From Cruorifilaria tuberocauda (lineage: Eukaryota; Nematoda; Chromadorea; Rhabditida; Onchocercidae), in assembly GCA_013365365.1 (NCBI GenBank), contig JABVXU010000489.1, positions 1 through 40,158 on the forward strand: a stretch of 40,158 nt of DNA, read 5' to 3'. The first letter of the stretch is position 1; each line of letters begins with the position of its first letter. Both the position numbers and the translations under genes were made by a program. This document shows positions 26,298 through 37,655 of the stretch, in pieces. The notes under the pieces were generated by a model. The model searched no databases and was not told where the DNA came from. It was given only the letters and a program-made list of their open reading frames with translations.

Positions 26298-29200
26298 ATG
26301 AAGAAAGTAGAAAATACAGCCGCTGGTTTTAATCCAAATATACTGCCAGGTATTTCCTACTTCTTATTCCTGCTTATCCACATTGAGTTTTTGCCGGAAT
26401 AACTTGTCATAGGTTCCTCCAAAAAATGAAGGTATTAAACTGCTTTCATCATAACATCATGGAAATTGAAAATAGTAAAAAGTAAATATCGGATTGTAAT
26501 TCCAATAATAGATCTTTGAGTACAACTGTGTAAATCTACTTTTGAGATCCTTGTCTTAATTAAGGCAATTTTGGAAGAACAAATGTATCATCAGCCACAA
26601 ATAACTACGACATTTTTGGCAACGATAGTTTCACTGGTTACGGTAAAGGTATTGTTTTTTTCGAAGCAAATATGAGTGCAATTATTTACGGAGGGATATC
26701 CTGAAAGAAATTTTTTTTTCGAATTGTTCTTTTGATTCAGAATGGAATGATATAAATGATTATCATTGCTTTTCTCAAAATGTTTTAACTTTTGGAACGT
26801 TTCTTCTGCTGTGCTGCAGCACCGCTGAACCATTATCATATCATTTCAGTATTACAGTGTTAGGTTAAATTTGTAGGACATATTCTTGAGTGGTTCGTAC
26901 AAAATATTGTTCTAAATCCTCTGAAAACAGGGATTATTTTGAAGGTTGAAGAATAGATAATTTTCCAGCACCATTTGCGCAAGTGAAGAACATCTGGAGC
27001 TATGAAAACAACGACAACCAGGTTTCACCGGATTTAGTGCCGCAAAGTTTTCCAGGGAATGCAATTTTTTCTCGCAAAGTGTTTATTGGTGGACTTCCAC
27101 CTGATGTGACTGCCGGTAAAGTTCCGCTTCTACTGTTTTTTTTCATGACTTCGCAAAAAAATTTAAGATTTCCAAACCTACCAGTAGTTGTTATCATTTT
27201 TGATCTATTCTTCTGATCATATTTTTTAACTTGATGTCGTGATTTTTTGTCATATTTCAGACTTAATTTCGTTATTCTTTGAACAGTTTGGAGCAAACAA
27301 AGTTGATTGGCCGCATCGCAAATGTAGTGGAAGTGATACTCCGCCAAACGGTTAGTTCTTCATACTATTCCTTTAATGTAAATTTCTTAATTCTTGAACG
27401 ATTCTGACAATTTAATAAATGTTTACTTGTCTTTTCTTCTTTGGTTTCAAATAATTGAAAAAAAGTTAGCCATTTACAAACTTAATGGACGAAGGGTAAA
27501 GAATGTAATGATGTTCGATGGTGTTGATAGACCCTTTTGATGACGATTAATTTGTTACATATTTCGATAACATATTTTGAAAATACAATCTAACGTTTTA
27601 AAAAATTTGCATTGGAAAGAATGGAAAATAAAAAAATAAATTGGATATATATTTCTTGCACAAGTTTGATATACAAAGACTTTGGTAGAACTGAAATTTC
27701 TTTGCTTTAATTATAACATATTATGCAGACCTTATTTGCGTGATCAGCTTGTTATACGAGCGAGTGTGCTAGTGTATTTTGTATGTCTGCAATGTTTCTA
27801 CTTTGATGAATGCAGTCTTATTTATTGATCGTTATTTACTTGTGCAGAAAATTGGTCTTCAGAAGTCCTAACTGGCCGATTTCAGGATATGCTTTTGTGG
27901 TTTTCATCACCGATCGTTCTGTTGAATATCTAGTAAGCCGATGCATTTATAAGCAAGGAAAACTGAGTATTGTTTTGAAAAATGGTGAAAAGGATATCAA
28001 AGTGGTTAGTTTACAATTCAAAAAGTTAAAAAAAGAGTTTTATTCGTGAAGGGTAGTAAAAGTGAGTTAGAAAATATAATCGTGGGATAAATAATAAAGT
28101 CGCAGGTTCAAGTGAGACCTTGGGTTCTTAGCGATCAGGTGTACCAAGTGACAGAAGAACCGCCATTATCTGATCGATATTCCGTTTTTATCGGTGGCGT
28201 ACCGCGCACAACAACTGCATGTTAGTCGTTTGACTTATCCTAACTTCTTGTTGGTTTAGCTTGAAATGGAATTTAATTCCGGAAGGCCGATTATCAGAAT
28301 TATGTGACTTCCTAATTTGTACGACAAATGCGTTGATTTTATGCCCTTCAAAATTTTCCTTTGATGTTTTGAATGACCTTATATCTGCTATCGCTTTCAT
28401 CTTTATATGAAATAAATTTTACAGGAACTAAACAAATTTCTTCATTATACTTGAATATAATTAGAATTGTATGCAGCCTTAGATCCCTAGATTGGGTAGG
28501 CGGTACGCTGTTTATTTCTGAATCCAACACTTACCGAGTACATGAAAGTGGACGAATGATCTCTGAATGATGATTTAAAATATCATTTTTCTGATATTTC
28601 AGCGGAATTGGCAATGCTACTTCAGCAGACTATTGGTGACATCGTATATGTTTCGTTGGAAGTCGACGCTGACACAAAGTATCCAAAAGGAGCAGCGCAG
28701 GTGATTTTCGATAATCGTGAATCGTACCTTACAGCAATTGCAATGCGCTTGATGACATTAACGACAACTGATCAGGTGAAGGAAGTGAGTCCATTTTTTT
28801 TAATTTTCAGTTATTATGACGATAAAATGGCAGTTAAAAGAATGTAGATTGTCGAAAAAAGTAAAAAGAAATGACAAACAGTGATTAAAAAAGCAGGATG
28901 GACAACAGCAAAAAAGGCAAAAAAGATAATAATTAAATGATAAGAGGAATGGAATCTTTGAATTTCATAAAACATGTTCCATAATTCCACAATTTTTTTT
29001 CACTTGAGAAATGCGGACATACTGTTTCAAAAAGTCATCCGGCACACGAGCGGCATCAATTTTCAGCTGTGTAGTTATATATTGCTAGGGATTCGGAATA
29101 CCATACCCGTTTAAGATATTCCAATTTTTTACAGAATTTAAAATTTACTGGAATATTGATGAGGCAAATGATAGGAATGAAATTTATTCCTTTTTATCGC

Positions 29201-29848
29201 TACGGCATGAAACTTTAGATAGAGATAAAGCCATATCTGATGGATGGTGCTCACTGCGAGATGTGTAACATTTCTGATGCTCGATACTTATGTCCGGAAC
29301 TTTGCTGCCTTATGTACCTGTGCGAACCATGCTGGACTGATGTGCATAAACGACGTGGCTTGCTACACCATCGGCCAATGACGAAAAGCAAACCGGGAAG
29401 CCCAATGCGAAACATTTCAAACTGCTTCAATACATTTCCTTTTCTGAACCCACCCATGAATCATTTGAATCGCAATCACAACAATCGCAATTCAAATAAT
29501 CAGCAGCAACTATGCCACTGCAGTAAGTTCTGAAATTTTGAATTAATTTAAATTAGAACATTTATACAATATGAGCAATGTAAGGGCCAGTTATGCGTTT
29601 GTATTTTGTGCGTAAAGGGCACATGATACTGGTCCGATATTCACCATACATGGATAAAGTTAAACTTTTTAACATTATTGTGCGCAACGTATGCCTACAG
29701 TATCACATTTTTCAAAAAAAAATTATAATTTATATCTAATTTATGTCTATCGTGAGTTTTAGAAGTACGTGAAGCGCTTCCGCTCCAGCATTTGTTACAG
29801 CAGTATGTTTTGCAAGCGAATCTGCCATTATATCGTCCATTCATTTAA
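26298..29848 (+). CDS. Cytoplasmic polyadenylation element-binding protein (CPEB2-4-like), short form
   Basis: Nine phase-matched exons give 390 residues: 26298-26349, 26565-26642, 26969-27115, 27261-27350, 27886-28004, 28106-28220, 28603-28784, 29219-29522 and 29763-29848. CPEBs bind U-rich elements in 3' UTRs and control poly(A) length and translation, often in the germ line. RRM1: RNP2 VFIGGL (81-86) and RNP1 GYAFVVF (123-129). The linker has VQVRPWVLSD. RRM2: VFIGGV (189-194) and GAAQVIF (230-236). The ZZ zinc domain keeps all eight ligands: C274, C277, C286, C291, C296, C299, H304 and H311/H312. PPD after GGL, VDWPH, PRTTTASELAM and KYPKGA match CPEB2-4 more than CPEB1. The 80-residue N-terminal part is far shorter than usual (hundreds of residues). 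The start follows an acceptor at 26273, and an in-frame TAA lies between them, supporting it. An Asn-rich tail ends in LPLYRPFI. Confidence 0.95.
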
Positions 29849-32750
29849 ATTGCTTCAATGAATACATTTGTGAAGAAAAATTGTGGTGAAGTACACCCCA
29901 TTCCTGCCTAAACTCCCTCTTCTTTTTCTCTAGTCTTCGCATATTTCTACTCTCTGTCCTTTTACGCGATTTGGATTTCCTCTTCACTGCATATTTTGTC
30001 GTTTAATTTGTACTGTATTCAAATGTTTTAATTTCTACTGTGCATAATGTCTTTAAGTAAATTTCATCTTCGTTGATTTCAACCTCTGTTTTTTCTGAAT
30101 TTTAATTGTAATTTAGAAGAAAAAGAATCTGTGAATAGATTTTAAGAATTACTGTGAATATGTTTTAAAAATCAAATACTCAGATTTGTTTTCTTCAGTT
30201 CACTGTGTATACTGTTTGCTGAAAGTTTTTTTTTCTTTGTTATGACCATTATAAAGGATTTTTGCAATATTTATTATAAGTTTAATATAGAATCTCAAAA
30301 CGATAGCTACCAAATTAGTAGTTCGGTAATGTTTTCAAGGTCAATTAGCCAAATTTTTTAGGCTTGAGTCCTGAGATGATTAATTTTTCAACGTTAGATG
30401 TTTCAAGCTGTATTAGAAATAAGAAAAAGATTTGTTGAGCAAGGAATTGAGCTATTGCTTCTAATCTCAGAAAATCAACAATTCTTAGATTATTCGTGTT
30501 TGGCAATAGTACAGCATGTGAAAATAATCCGATAATGCCAAGAAGTTGTAAATAACTTCAATTTGAATCCATATTATTTTTGCTATGCTTAAAAACCACT
30601 TAATATAAAGTTGTTCAGGAATAAAGTTTGTGAAAATAATCAGATTCTAATAAAAAATCTGAGATTCAAACATTAAAAAAGTGTAAATTCTAAAGGCGTT
30701 CGAAAAGTTTGAAAGATTCTGAGGAACTTGTACTCTTCGTTAGGAGTTCTATTCCAGTGAGTTATAGTCCATTGCTTTTCTTGATTAAATTTCGATTTTA
30801 CATTGGTACGGTTGAAATTCTCTTCGCATGTTTTTTCTTCTGGCTACCATTTTTGTTGAAGCAGCAAATGTTAGATCCAAAATAGCGTAAAACTTGAGGA
30901 TCAATAATATAGTTGGTTAATTATGCTAAAAATCTTCGCCAGAATAACCAGGATAATTTCGACATCCAATTAGTCTATCAGATTTTAGTTAAATTTCGAT
31001 ATTTGTAACTATGTTCAGGTTACGAATTAGGACTAATTTATGGGTCTTTTGATATCTTTTAAAGATTTTAGTGCATGATACATATACAGTACGTTGAAAT
31101 ATGTGAAGTTCTAGTTTCGTTATGTCGTTTGCTTTATTTAAATTTGAATTGATCATTGGAACTATGATATAATATCTTAAAATTAAGATTTATCTTCCTT
31201 CAAAATATTTTCGCATTTATACATGTATCAACTTCCCAGCCCTTCCCAATTCTAACATTTTAAAGTTTTTCTTTGTTTGAGAATAAAATCCTAGCAATTC
31301 TATGTATCCATTAATGCATCTTTTTTCTGTTTGAATATAAAGAAATGATTAATTTCGTAAACGTTGAAATTTCTCAATGATATTATTTATTGTGACTGAT
31401 AAACTATAAAATTATTTTTTGTTTAATTTCATCAATTACTTTCGACTGAAAATTTGCAAAATTCATTGGACACTTGTTTGTTGCTCATAAAAATTTTTTA
31501 ATAAACTCTCAATGTTTTTTTTTTTGCTTTTTGATAACAGTTCTCAAAGCAAAGATTTGACCAACTAAGATTATTGGAATGATAACAAAGTACACGACAG
31601 GTTTTTTTAAATCTTTGTTAATCATGAAACACTATTCTTCTACTTTCACTTGTCTTTTTTTCAGGATTTTTCGCCTTGGAATCACTTGGACTGGACAAAA
31701 CTTGCAAAAAAGTTAGTCCAACCTATTGACTTCTAAATTATAAGCCTAGCAAATTATCTTGTTGCGGAAGATATCAAGAAAATAATCATTACGCAAATTG
31801 TGCAGTTAACATCCATTAAAGGGAATCGTTGGGAGTCAATGCCATGTGATTTTATGGATTTATAAGACATAATTGTCTTAATAGAGATATATTCATGAAC
31901 AGGATTACAAAAGTGGATTGTTCTTGCAAAGAATAATTGGATATTATCGCAATCATTCATTGCAAAATAACTTCATAGAATCAAAAATGGTCTATAATTC
32001 TTTAATTCATATTCTTCGCAAAAAAAACATGTCATTATGATGTTTTAAGAGCACTGATAAAGAGCTAAAGGCTAGGTGGAATATTAATTCCAAATATTCA
32101 AAATGAAATTAAAAATCATGTAACACATAAATAGTAATGGCCCAATAATATTTAGCAATACATGAAATGGAATATATTACACCTAATTCTATTCCGCTTA
32201 TTTACCATAAATAGTTCAGAAAGCATCGATTTCAAATGTGATATCTGATTATTGCAAATTTGAATTCACTCAGTTAGGAATAATATTTGACACAAAATTT
32301 TATGTCATATACTTGCCAGGTCATTTAATAGGTAAATTCATAATTGTTTATCAAAATAACGAAATTGCCATTGAGAGACCAAACTGTTATGCGTTTGCTG
32401 AGAACGAAATGTTGCAAGATTGGAGAGAAGTAAGAAAGCTGTGAATCGAAGATTGAGAAAACTAAAAAGACAAGGAAGTATTGATTTGAAGAGTAAAACA
32501 TCGCGAAGCAAAGAATAACGGAATCGACGAAAAACTCTCCGAATCGAAAAATATTATTTAATGATTCGCAGATGTAGAATAAGTTAGGGTTTGTGCACAA
32601 GTTGCGAGGCATTTATAAAAGCAGATTGCGGCGAGAGAAGAATTTTAGGTTGTGGTTAGTGAGTGTCTGCACAGGTTGTTGGTACTACAAGGTGACTTAC
32701 TTTGATTCAAATCACTGATTGTAAGTAATTATGTTTATCTAATTGTTTTC
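29849..32750. other. CPEB 3' UTR and intergenic DNA
   Basis: No coding exon is supported on either strand over 2.9 kb. An AATAAA occurs near 30622. The right end (about 32450-32750) is GC-richer and purine-rich and is probably the promoter/5' UTR of the DNLZ gene. Confidence 0.55.
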
Positions 32751-32773
32751 AGCTGTGGTACTGTTGTTAGCTT

Positions 32774-32797
32774 ATGAATACTAAGAAGAAGAATTGA
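32774..32797 (+). promoter_or_regulatory. 7-residue upstream ORF overlapping the DNLZ start
   Basis: After the acceptor-like TTGTTAG (32764-32770), ATG at 32774 opens MNTKKKN and stops at TGA 32795-32797. The last base of the TGA is the A of the DNLZ ATG (TGATG), an arrangement that allows termination-reinitiation. Whether the transcript includes it depends on the real 5' end. Confidence 0.5.
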
Positions 32798-33426
32798 TGC
32801 TACTGGTATCTCCGCTAATTCGGTGCTTTCGTGTAAGCCGAATTATACATCGTGCCTTCTTGGGTAGTGCTTCTTCACAGCGAAGATTATCATTGACTTA
32901 TACCTGTAAAGTTTGTGGTACGCGGCAAGTAAGTATTCTCGAGATTTCTTTTCCATATATTCATTTGTTATTTCAACAGATAAAAGTGCATTATAATACA
33001 GAAGCTAATGATTTCTGGAAGATTTATAATTTGCAATGACATCTGCTAGATGGCTTCTTAATTAGTTTATAATTTGCGTAATCAGGATTTCTAATTTATG
33101 GGAAGTTTATTTAGCAGATTTCGTACATCATATCGATTGAAAATGAAAATATATGATCGTTTTAATTTAAAATTCTCACTTATCGTATAGGGAATGGAAG
33201 TTTTTTTCAAAGAAAAAATTTTTAGGGTCCAAAATTTCTTTCCGAGAAAGCATACAAGGAAGGCATTGTTATTGTAACTTGCGAGAGTTGCAAAAATTAT
33301 CACTTAATTGCCGATAATTTGGGCTGGTTCTCGCAATCCAAAGGTTTAAGAAATATTGAAGAAATACTCAAAGAGAAGGGTGAGGAAGTAAAAAAGGGCA
33401 TAGAGCTTGTCGATATCGCCAAGTGA
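32797..33426 (+). CDS. DNLZ: DNL-type zinc finger protein (DNLZ/Zim17/HEP), mitochondrial
   Basis: Two exons, 32797-32928 and 33226-33426, give 110 residues. The family are mitochondrial zinc proteins that keep matrix Hsp70 soluble and active, supporting protein import and Fe-S cluster assembly. The zinc ligands are C37 and C40 (YTCKVCGTR) and C63 and C66 ([10 protein letters not shown]), followed by the family signature [10 protein letters not shown] and [13 protein letters not shown]. Residues 1-34 are rich in Arg/Ser and hydrophobics without acidic residues, a likely mitochondrial presequence. The intron is GTAAGT...TTTTAG, phase 0. COQ4 follows on the same strand, its acceptor 378 bases after the stop. 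Confidence 0.95.
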
Positions 33427-33803
33427 GGTAACTTTAACCTAATTTCTATTGTAATAAGTCGGAAGTATTATGTACTATAGTTTTTTAGAATTTCTTTCTG
33501 TTTTTTTGGCTGTTTGGTTTTTTCCGTTAGATACAAGGTACAGAAGATTTATTTGTCTATAAGAGAAACTAAACTATAATTTATGAATTAAATCATAGTA
33601 ATTAAAAGTTTGTGTAAAAGTCTGGTAAATTTTTTAATGGAAGTTTCACAATAATTTATAACATAATTACACGAGGAATGAAGAAGGAAATGAATTGAAA
33701 TACGTAATCTTTTATTCAGAGTGTCTGAACATGCAGTGGTTTGTAAATTTTTGAATGTTGACTTAATACTTTAAAATTATATAATAATTTCTTTTGTTGT
33801 TTA

Positions 33804-33804
33804 G
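33804..33804 (+). promoter_or_regulatory. 3' splice site before COQ4 (probable trans-splice acceptor)
   Basis: TTTTGTTGTTTAG ending at 33804, 12 bases before the COQ4 ATG. The pyrimidine-rich tract and closeness to the start suggest spliced-leader addition, as expected for a downstream cistron. Confidence 0.55.
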
Positions 33805-33816
33805 ATAATAGAAAAC

Positions 33817-35828
33817 ATGACTCTGAACACTGTACGTATTCCAACTTCCGTATTACAAAAAGGATTACTTGCGTTTGGTTCGGCAGTAACAGCACTTCGA
33901 AATCCTATGAGAGCAGGTTACTCTTTCTTAATTTTCTTTACCAGACTTTTAGATTTTCTAAAATTTAAAGCAAACGTGTGTTTAAGTTTGCCGCATATGA
34001 TGAATTTCAGTTAATTTCTTTCTCCTTTGACTCTGCTTTCTTGTCTTTCTGTTTCTCCAAATATGTATTTATTTGTAGTATAGATTACAATATATTTTTG
34101 GTTTTTTAATGGTAAATTTAAAATTGTTTACTGAAATGAGTCTTATGTTAGATGGTTATTTCTAGATATGGTAGCAACAATGGGTGAAACAACAGCTTTT
34201 CGCCCAATACTGAAAAAAATTCATCAAAGAATGCAAGACGATATATCTGGCAGAAAAGTTTTGAGGTTCAAATTCTTCATGAGAATACGACTGATGGGCA
34301 GAAATGATAGATAGATCTTGTGTGCATTTGTGAGTCACCAAACTCTGGTTGTTTTTGGATGTTTTTATTCTTACAACGGATGAATCGTAATGCCTACTAA
34401 GGAAGAGATAGTGTGGTACTGCTTTGGACTTTCGGTCTTCTTAATATATATCTGACTACTTTTAAAGTGTCTTTGAAATTTGACCTTAAAGAAACTATTT
34501 ACGAAAGGTTATTGAGTTTTTTTCTTGATTTAGAGATCGTCCAAGAATAACTAATGCCACTGTTGACTTAAATTATCTTCGAGCACTTCCTCATGGAACA
34601 CTTGGCAAAGAATATTCCATATTTCTAGAAAAGTTAAATACCACTCCGGATGAACGTCCCTCTGTCAAGGTTTGTCGTACGAATTTTGCAGCTCTTTTTT
34701 GATGATTTTTTATATGCTTTATTTTAGCTATTTTATTATTTCACAATCAGTTAACAGTAAAAATCAAATAAGGTGAAGTGTAGTAGGTGTAGTGTTTTCA
34801 AGGATTGGTACTGAATACTATTTATTAAATAATTTTGTTAGAGAAAAGGAACGTTACATTAAATGGATGTTTCTGGGAGTTGTAATATCCTGATTTGCTT
34901 TAAATAATTTTAAATTAAAAAAAAAGATTGCTTCTTTATTTGGTCAAAATTTCTTCTTTATTCATGACTTCATCAGTTTTCGTGGTCAAAATCTTTTTTA
35001 GTTTGTTGATGATGATGACTTGGTTTACATAATGCAGAGGTATCGCGAAACGCATGATTTCAATCACTTAATTTTGCAAATGAACACTACTTTGCTTGAG
35101 GAGGTAGCTTTTGCATTATTTAAGGAATGTTAATCTTTGTTTGACAGTTTGACAAAGTGGAATAATATCTATATCTCTAATTCTCTCCCTGGATAGTTCA
35201 GTGTTGGAACTTTTAGTATTCTAATAATTTAAGAGATTCAAATTTCAAAAAACAAAGATGACATATTTGATAAAGATTTTTGGTATATAATTTCAGACTC
35301 TATTATTCTGTGTTAAAAAGTAGTAAATATCTAGCTTGTCAAAATTCGTGTAATTAAAATATTAAGATTATTTGGTTGCAATATACGATGGTCTGAAATT
35401 TTTTTTCGTAAAGAAGTAAAAATTATTTTCAGATTGCTGTTAAATGTTTTGAAGGCATACAACTTGGTTTACCAATGTGTATTTTGGGCGGTGTATTCGG
35501 TGGTTTAAGACTAGATCCAAAGTAGGTTGATCAAATGAGTTGTCGAAAAAAATTCAACTTCGCTGACAAGATGTTTCATAAATCTAATGTATTTTAAGAC
35601 AACAAAATACATTCATTAATTTTACCGATTGTATAATAACTTGAAGCGTTTTTCAGGCGTCAACGAGTTTTTGTACAACAATACTTACCATGGTGTGTGA
35701 ATCAGGCGGTGAATTCACGTTTGCTAATTGCTGTTGATTGGGAAAATCATTTCGAAAAGCCAATTTCTGAATTGCAAAAAGCTTACTCAATCACACCTTT
35801 TATTCGTAAAATTTCACCATTCGAATAA
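33817..35828 (+). CDS. COQ4: Ubiquinone biosynthesis protein COQ4, mitochondrial
   Basis: Six exons join in phase (33817-33916, 34166-34265, 34534-34669, 35002-35103, 35433-35521, 35657-35828) to 232 residues, somewhat shorter than human COQ4 mainly at the N-terminus. COQ4 sits at the matrix face of the inner membrane and is needed for coenzyme Q synthesis, organising the CoQ complex and acting in ring C1 decarboxylation/hydroxylation. Family landmarks: [85 protein letters not shown]. The zinc motif HDxxHx11E is intact: H130-D131, H134, E146. AATAAA at 35909-35914 is a likely poly(A) signal 81 bases past the stop. The short N-terminus has no obvious long presequence. Confidence 0.96.
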
Positions 35829-35908
35829 TTTGAATTCTTCGTATACATTTGACTTTATTTTATTCCTTTCTGTGGAAATTTTCTTTGTAATTATTTACTT
35901 TATAGTGA

Positions 35909-35914
35909 AATAAA
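35909..35914 (+). terminator. Poly(A) signal of COQ4
   Basis: AATAAA 81 bases after the COQ4 stop, in AT-rich sequence. Confidence 0.6.
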
Positions 35915-36717
35915 TGTCACATCAGATATTATGCAGACTGCTTCAGCTTATTTAGTCCTCTCTGATTGCATACAATGATAGATAATTTGGTAAATTGGTT
36001 CAGTTTTTTCATAAATTTTCCAAATTAGAAAAATTTTTTGAAAGCATTTATTTAGTTTATTTATTGCCAGTTGCAGCTGCTCTTCAACTAGTCATACTTG
36101 TCACAATTCATGCAAATTTCATGATTATCAGAGAGTCGTTTTTTAGATATATGAAAAATTTCTTTCACTCCATGAACAATTTCAAACATTTTTCATGAAG
36201 GTACACCTTTAAACATTTGTCTCCATAATTCCTAGAAATATAGTGATACTTAGTATTTACTTTGTATAAATTCCTGTTTAAAATAAGAGATTAAAGAAAA
36301 TGGTTTGAGTTCAATAACTAAGGTTTTTATTTCTCACTGGTAACTTACGCAGTCGATCTCTATTCGTTTTTCTGTCAGAAGTTCTTGTTAGCTTCAAATA
36401 TTTGTCATCTCCTTTTTTGGCGTTTATAGTGTGCGTGAAACTTGCAATAAAATTATTCGACTGACTTCTTTCTGGAATTTTACATAACTTGTTTTCGCAA
36501 AAATTGTATTTTGTATTTTACATGTAGACTACATTCTATCCCTTTCGTTTTCTATATCAGAATGTATTATCAGCTATCGAGATGATATAGTTCATCTGAA
36601 GTCTTTTGGAACATTAAATGCAGGTCATACGTTATCATATACGGTTATTGGTGCGCACTTTATGGTTGTCGGATTCTTCATTTGCAGGTGTTTTGGAAAT
36701 TTTGATACGTAAATAAT
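35915..36717. other. Intergenic/outron between COQ4 and the UPF0390 gene
   Basis: No coding exon is supported. TTTGCAG ending at 36687 is a 3' splice site 30 bases before the next ATG and may receive a spliced leader. Confidence 0.5.
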
Positions 36718-36960
36718 ATGGCGCAGCATAAAATGAAGAAGAAAGTATCGTTACCAAGTGGTGTGAAACAGAAAAAGAAAATGAAATCGATAAAACAAGG
36801 CCCTAAGAAAGGTCATCAACTAACAATCGCCCCGAAAAAGCCTGCAGCAGTACAACAAGCTAAAATTGATTCAAAAATAACGCGCATAATAAACGAAAAG
36901 AACGAACAGTCAATAAAAATTCGTGCAGATAAAGATGTCGGTCGAGACTCCTTCACCTAA
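36718..36960 (+). CDS. UPF0390 family small basic protein (C19orf53-like)
   Basis: A single-exon 80-residue lysine-rich protein. It matches the UPF0390 family (human C19orf53, 'Leydig cell tumor 10 kDa protein homolog'): a basic N-terminus (MAQHKMKKK), KQGPKKGHQLTIAPKKP close to the conserved GPRKGGRVIAPKK block, then VQQAKIDSKITRIIN and a final amphipathic stretch. The molecular function is not established; composition suggests nuclear or nucleolar RNA association (inference). The ATG is preceded by an acceptor at 36687, and AATAAA at 37136-37141 follows the stop by 176 bases. Confidence 0.88.
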   Translation: MAQHKMKKKVSLPSGVKQKKKMKSIKQGPKKGHQLTIAPKKPAAVQQAKIDSKITRIINEKNEQSIKIRADKDVGRDSFT

Positions 36961-37179
36961 CCTTTTTGCCAGCAAGTTTTGCTTTTGTTGTTTTATGCGA
37001 TTTCGGAAATTGTAGTTTGATAAAAATTTACTGAAAATAATTGACAGTTTAGTCCGATTTGATACGTTTGTTATCCGAATGAAATATATTACATAACGTG
37101 GATGAGAATTAACTGCCTAAAAAATTTGAAATGATAATAAATCCACTGCATTGTACGGCACTCAAACAGCATGTTTTAA

Positions 37180-37286
37180 TTTGTCAGTTGCTTTGTATAT
37201 TTATCGCTTTTACTTTACCGCTTGATCGTTAGTGTTGAATTCCATTTAATTTTTCTAAATTCCATTTAATATTAAGATGGAACCAT
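37180..37286 (+). repeat. Dispersed repeat, copy 1
   Basis: TCTAAATTCCATTTAATATTAAGATGGAACCATCGT (36 bases, ending at 37286; the ATTCCATTTAAT unit also occurs just before) is identical to the last 36 bases of the window. Looser similarity (GCTTTTACTTT...TTGATC) extends the match upstream by about 70 bases. Confidence 0.85.
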
Positions 37287-37373
37287 CGTGTATTATCACG
37301 TTTAGATGAAATTAGAGGTATAGCGATGAGAGTCTTTGGATCTTCTGGGTAATATTAATTCTATAACTTGATG

Positions 37374-37655
37374 AAGATGGTATGGCCGAATGTGCACCCG
37401 GTGATGAGAATATTTTCACTACATCAACCACAGCGCACATCCTGAAGCACCATCAACGGTTCCCTTTATCCTGTAAGATTTCTGAATGGTGTAACCATTT
37501 TAAAGGTGTATGGTAAAAGGCGTTAGGACTTCCCGGGAATGAATTTAGCTTCTAATTAAGATGGTATGACCGAATGTGCACCCGGTGATGAGAATATTTT
37601 CACTGCATCAACCACGGTCCACATCCTGAAATACCATCAAGCTTCTCTTCCCGGG
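37374..37655 (+). repeat. Partial tandem duplication, 184-bp period
   Basis: AAGATGGTATGGCCGAATGT at 37374 and its near copy at 37558 begin two blocks alike over about 80 bases (CACCCGGTGATGAG, CATCAACCAC, CACATCCTGAA), differing at only a few positions; a TTCCCGGGA-type segment follows in both. No start-to-stop frame spans the copies. Confidence 0.85.

Noticed and set aside
27000..27347. 115-codon minus-strand frame
   Set aside because: Antisense shadow across CPEB exons 3 and 4 and the intron between them.
28188..28570. Overlapping 60-70 codon frames on both strands in CPEB intron 6
   Set aside because: They span true exon edges and intron sequence; phase and homology are explained by CPEB exons 6 and 7.
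32238..32444. 68-codon plus-strand frame before DNLZ
   Set aside because: No recognisable domain; lies in the probable promoter/5' UTR of DNLZ.
35995..36198. 67-codon plus-strand frame after COQ4
   Set aside because: Follows the COQ4 poly(A) signal, begins without an acceptor and shows no family match.
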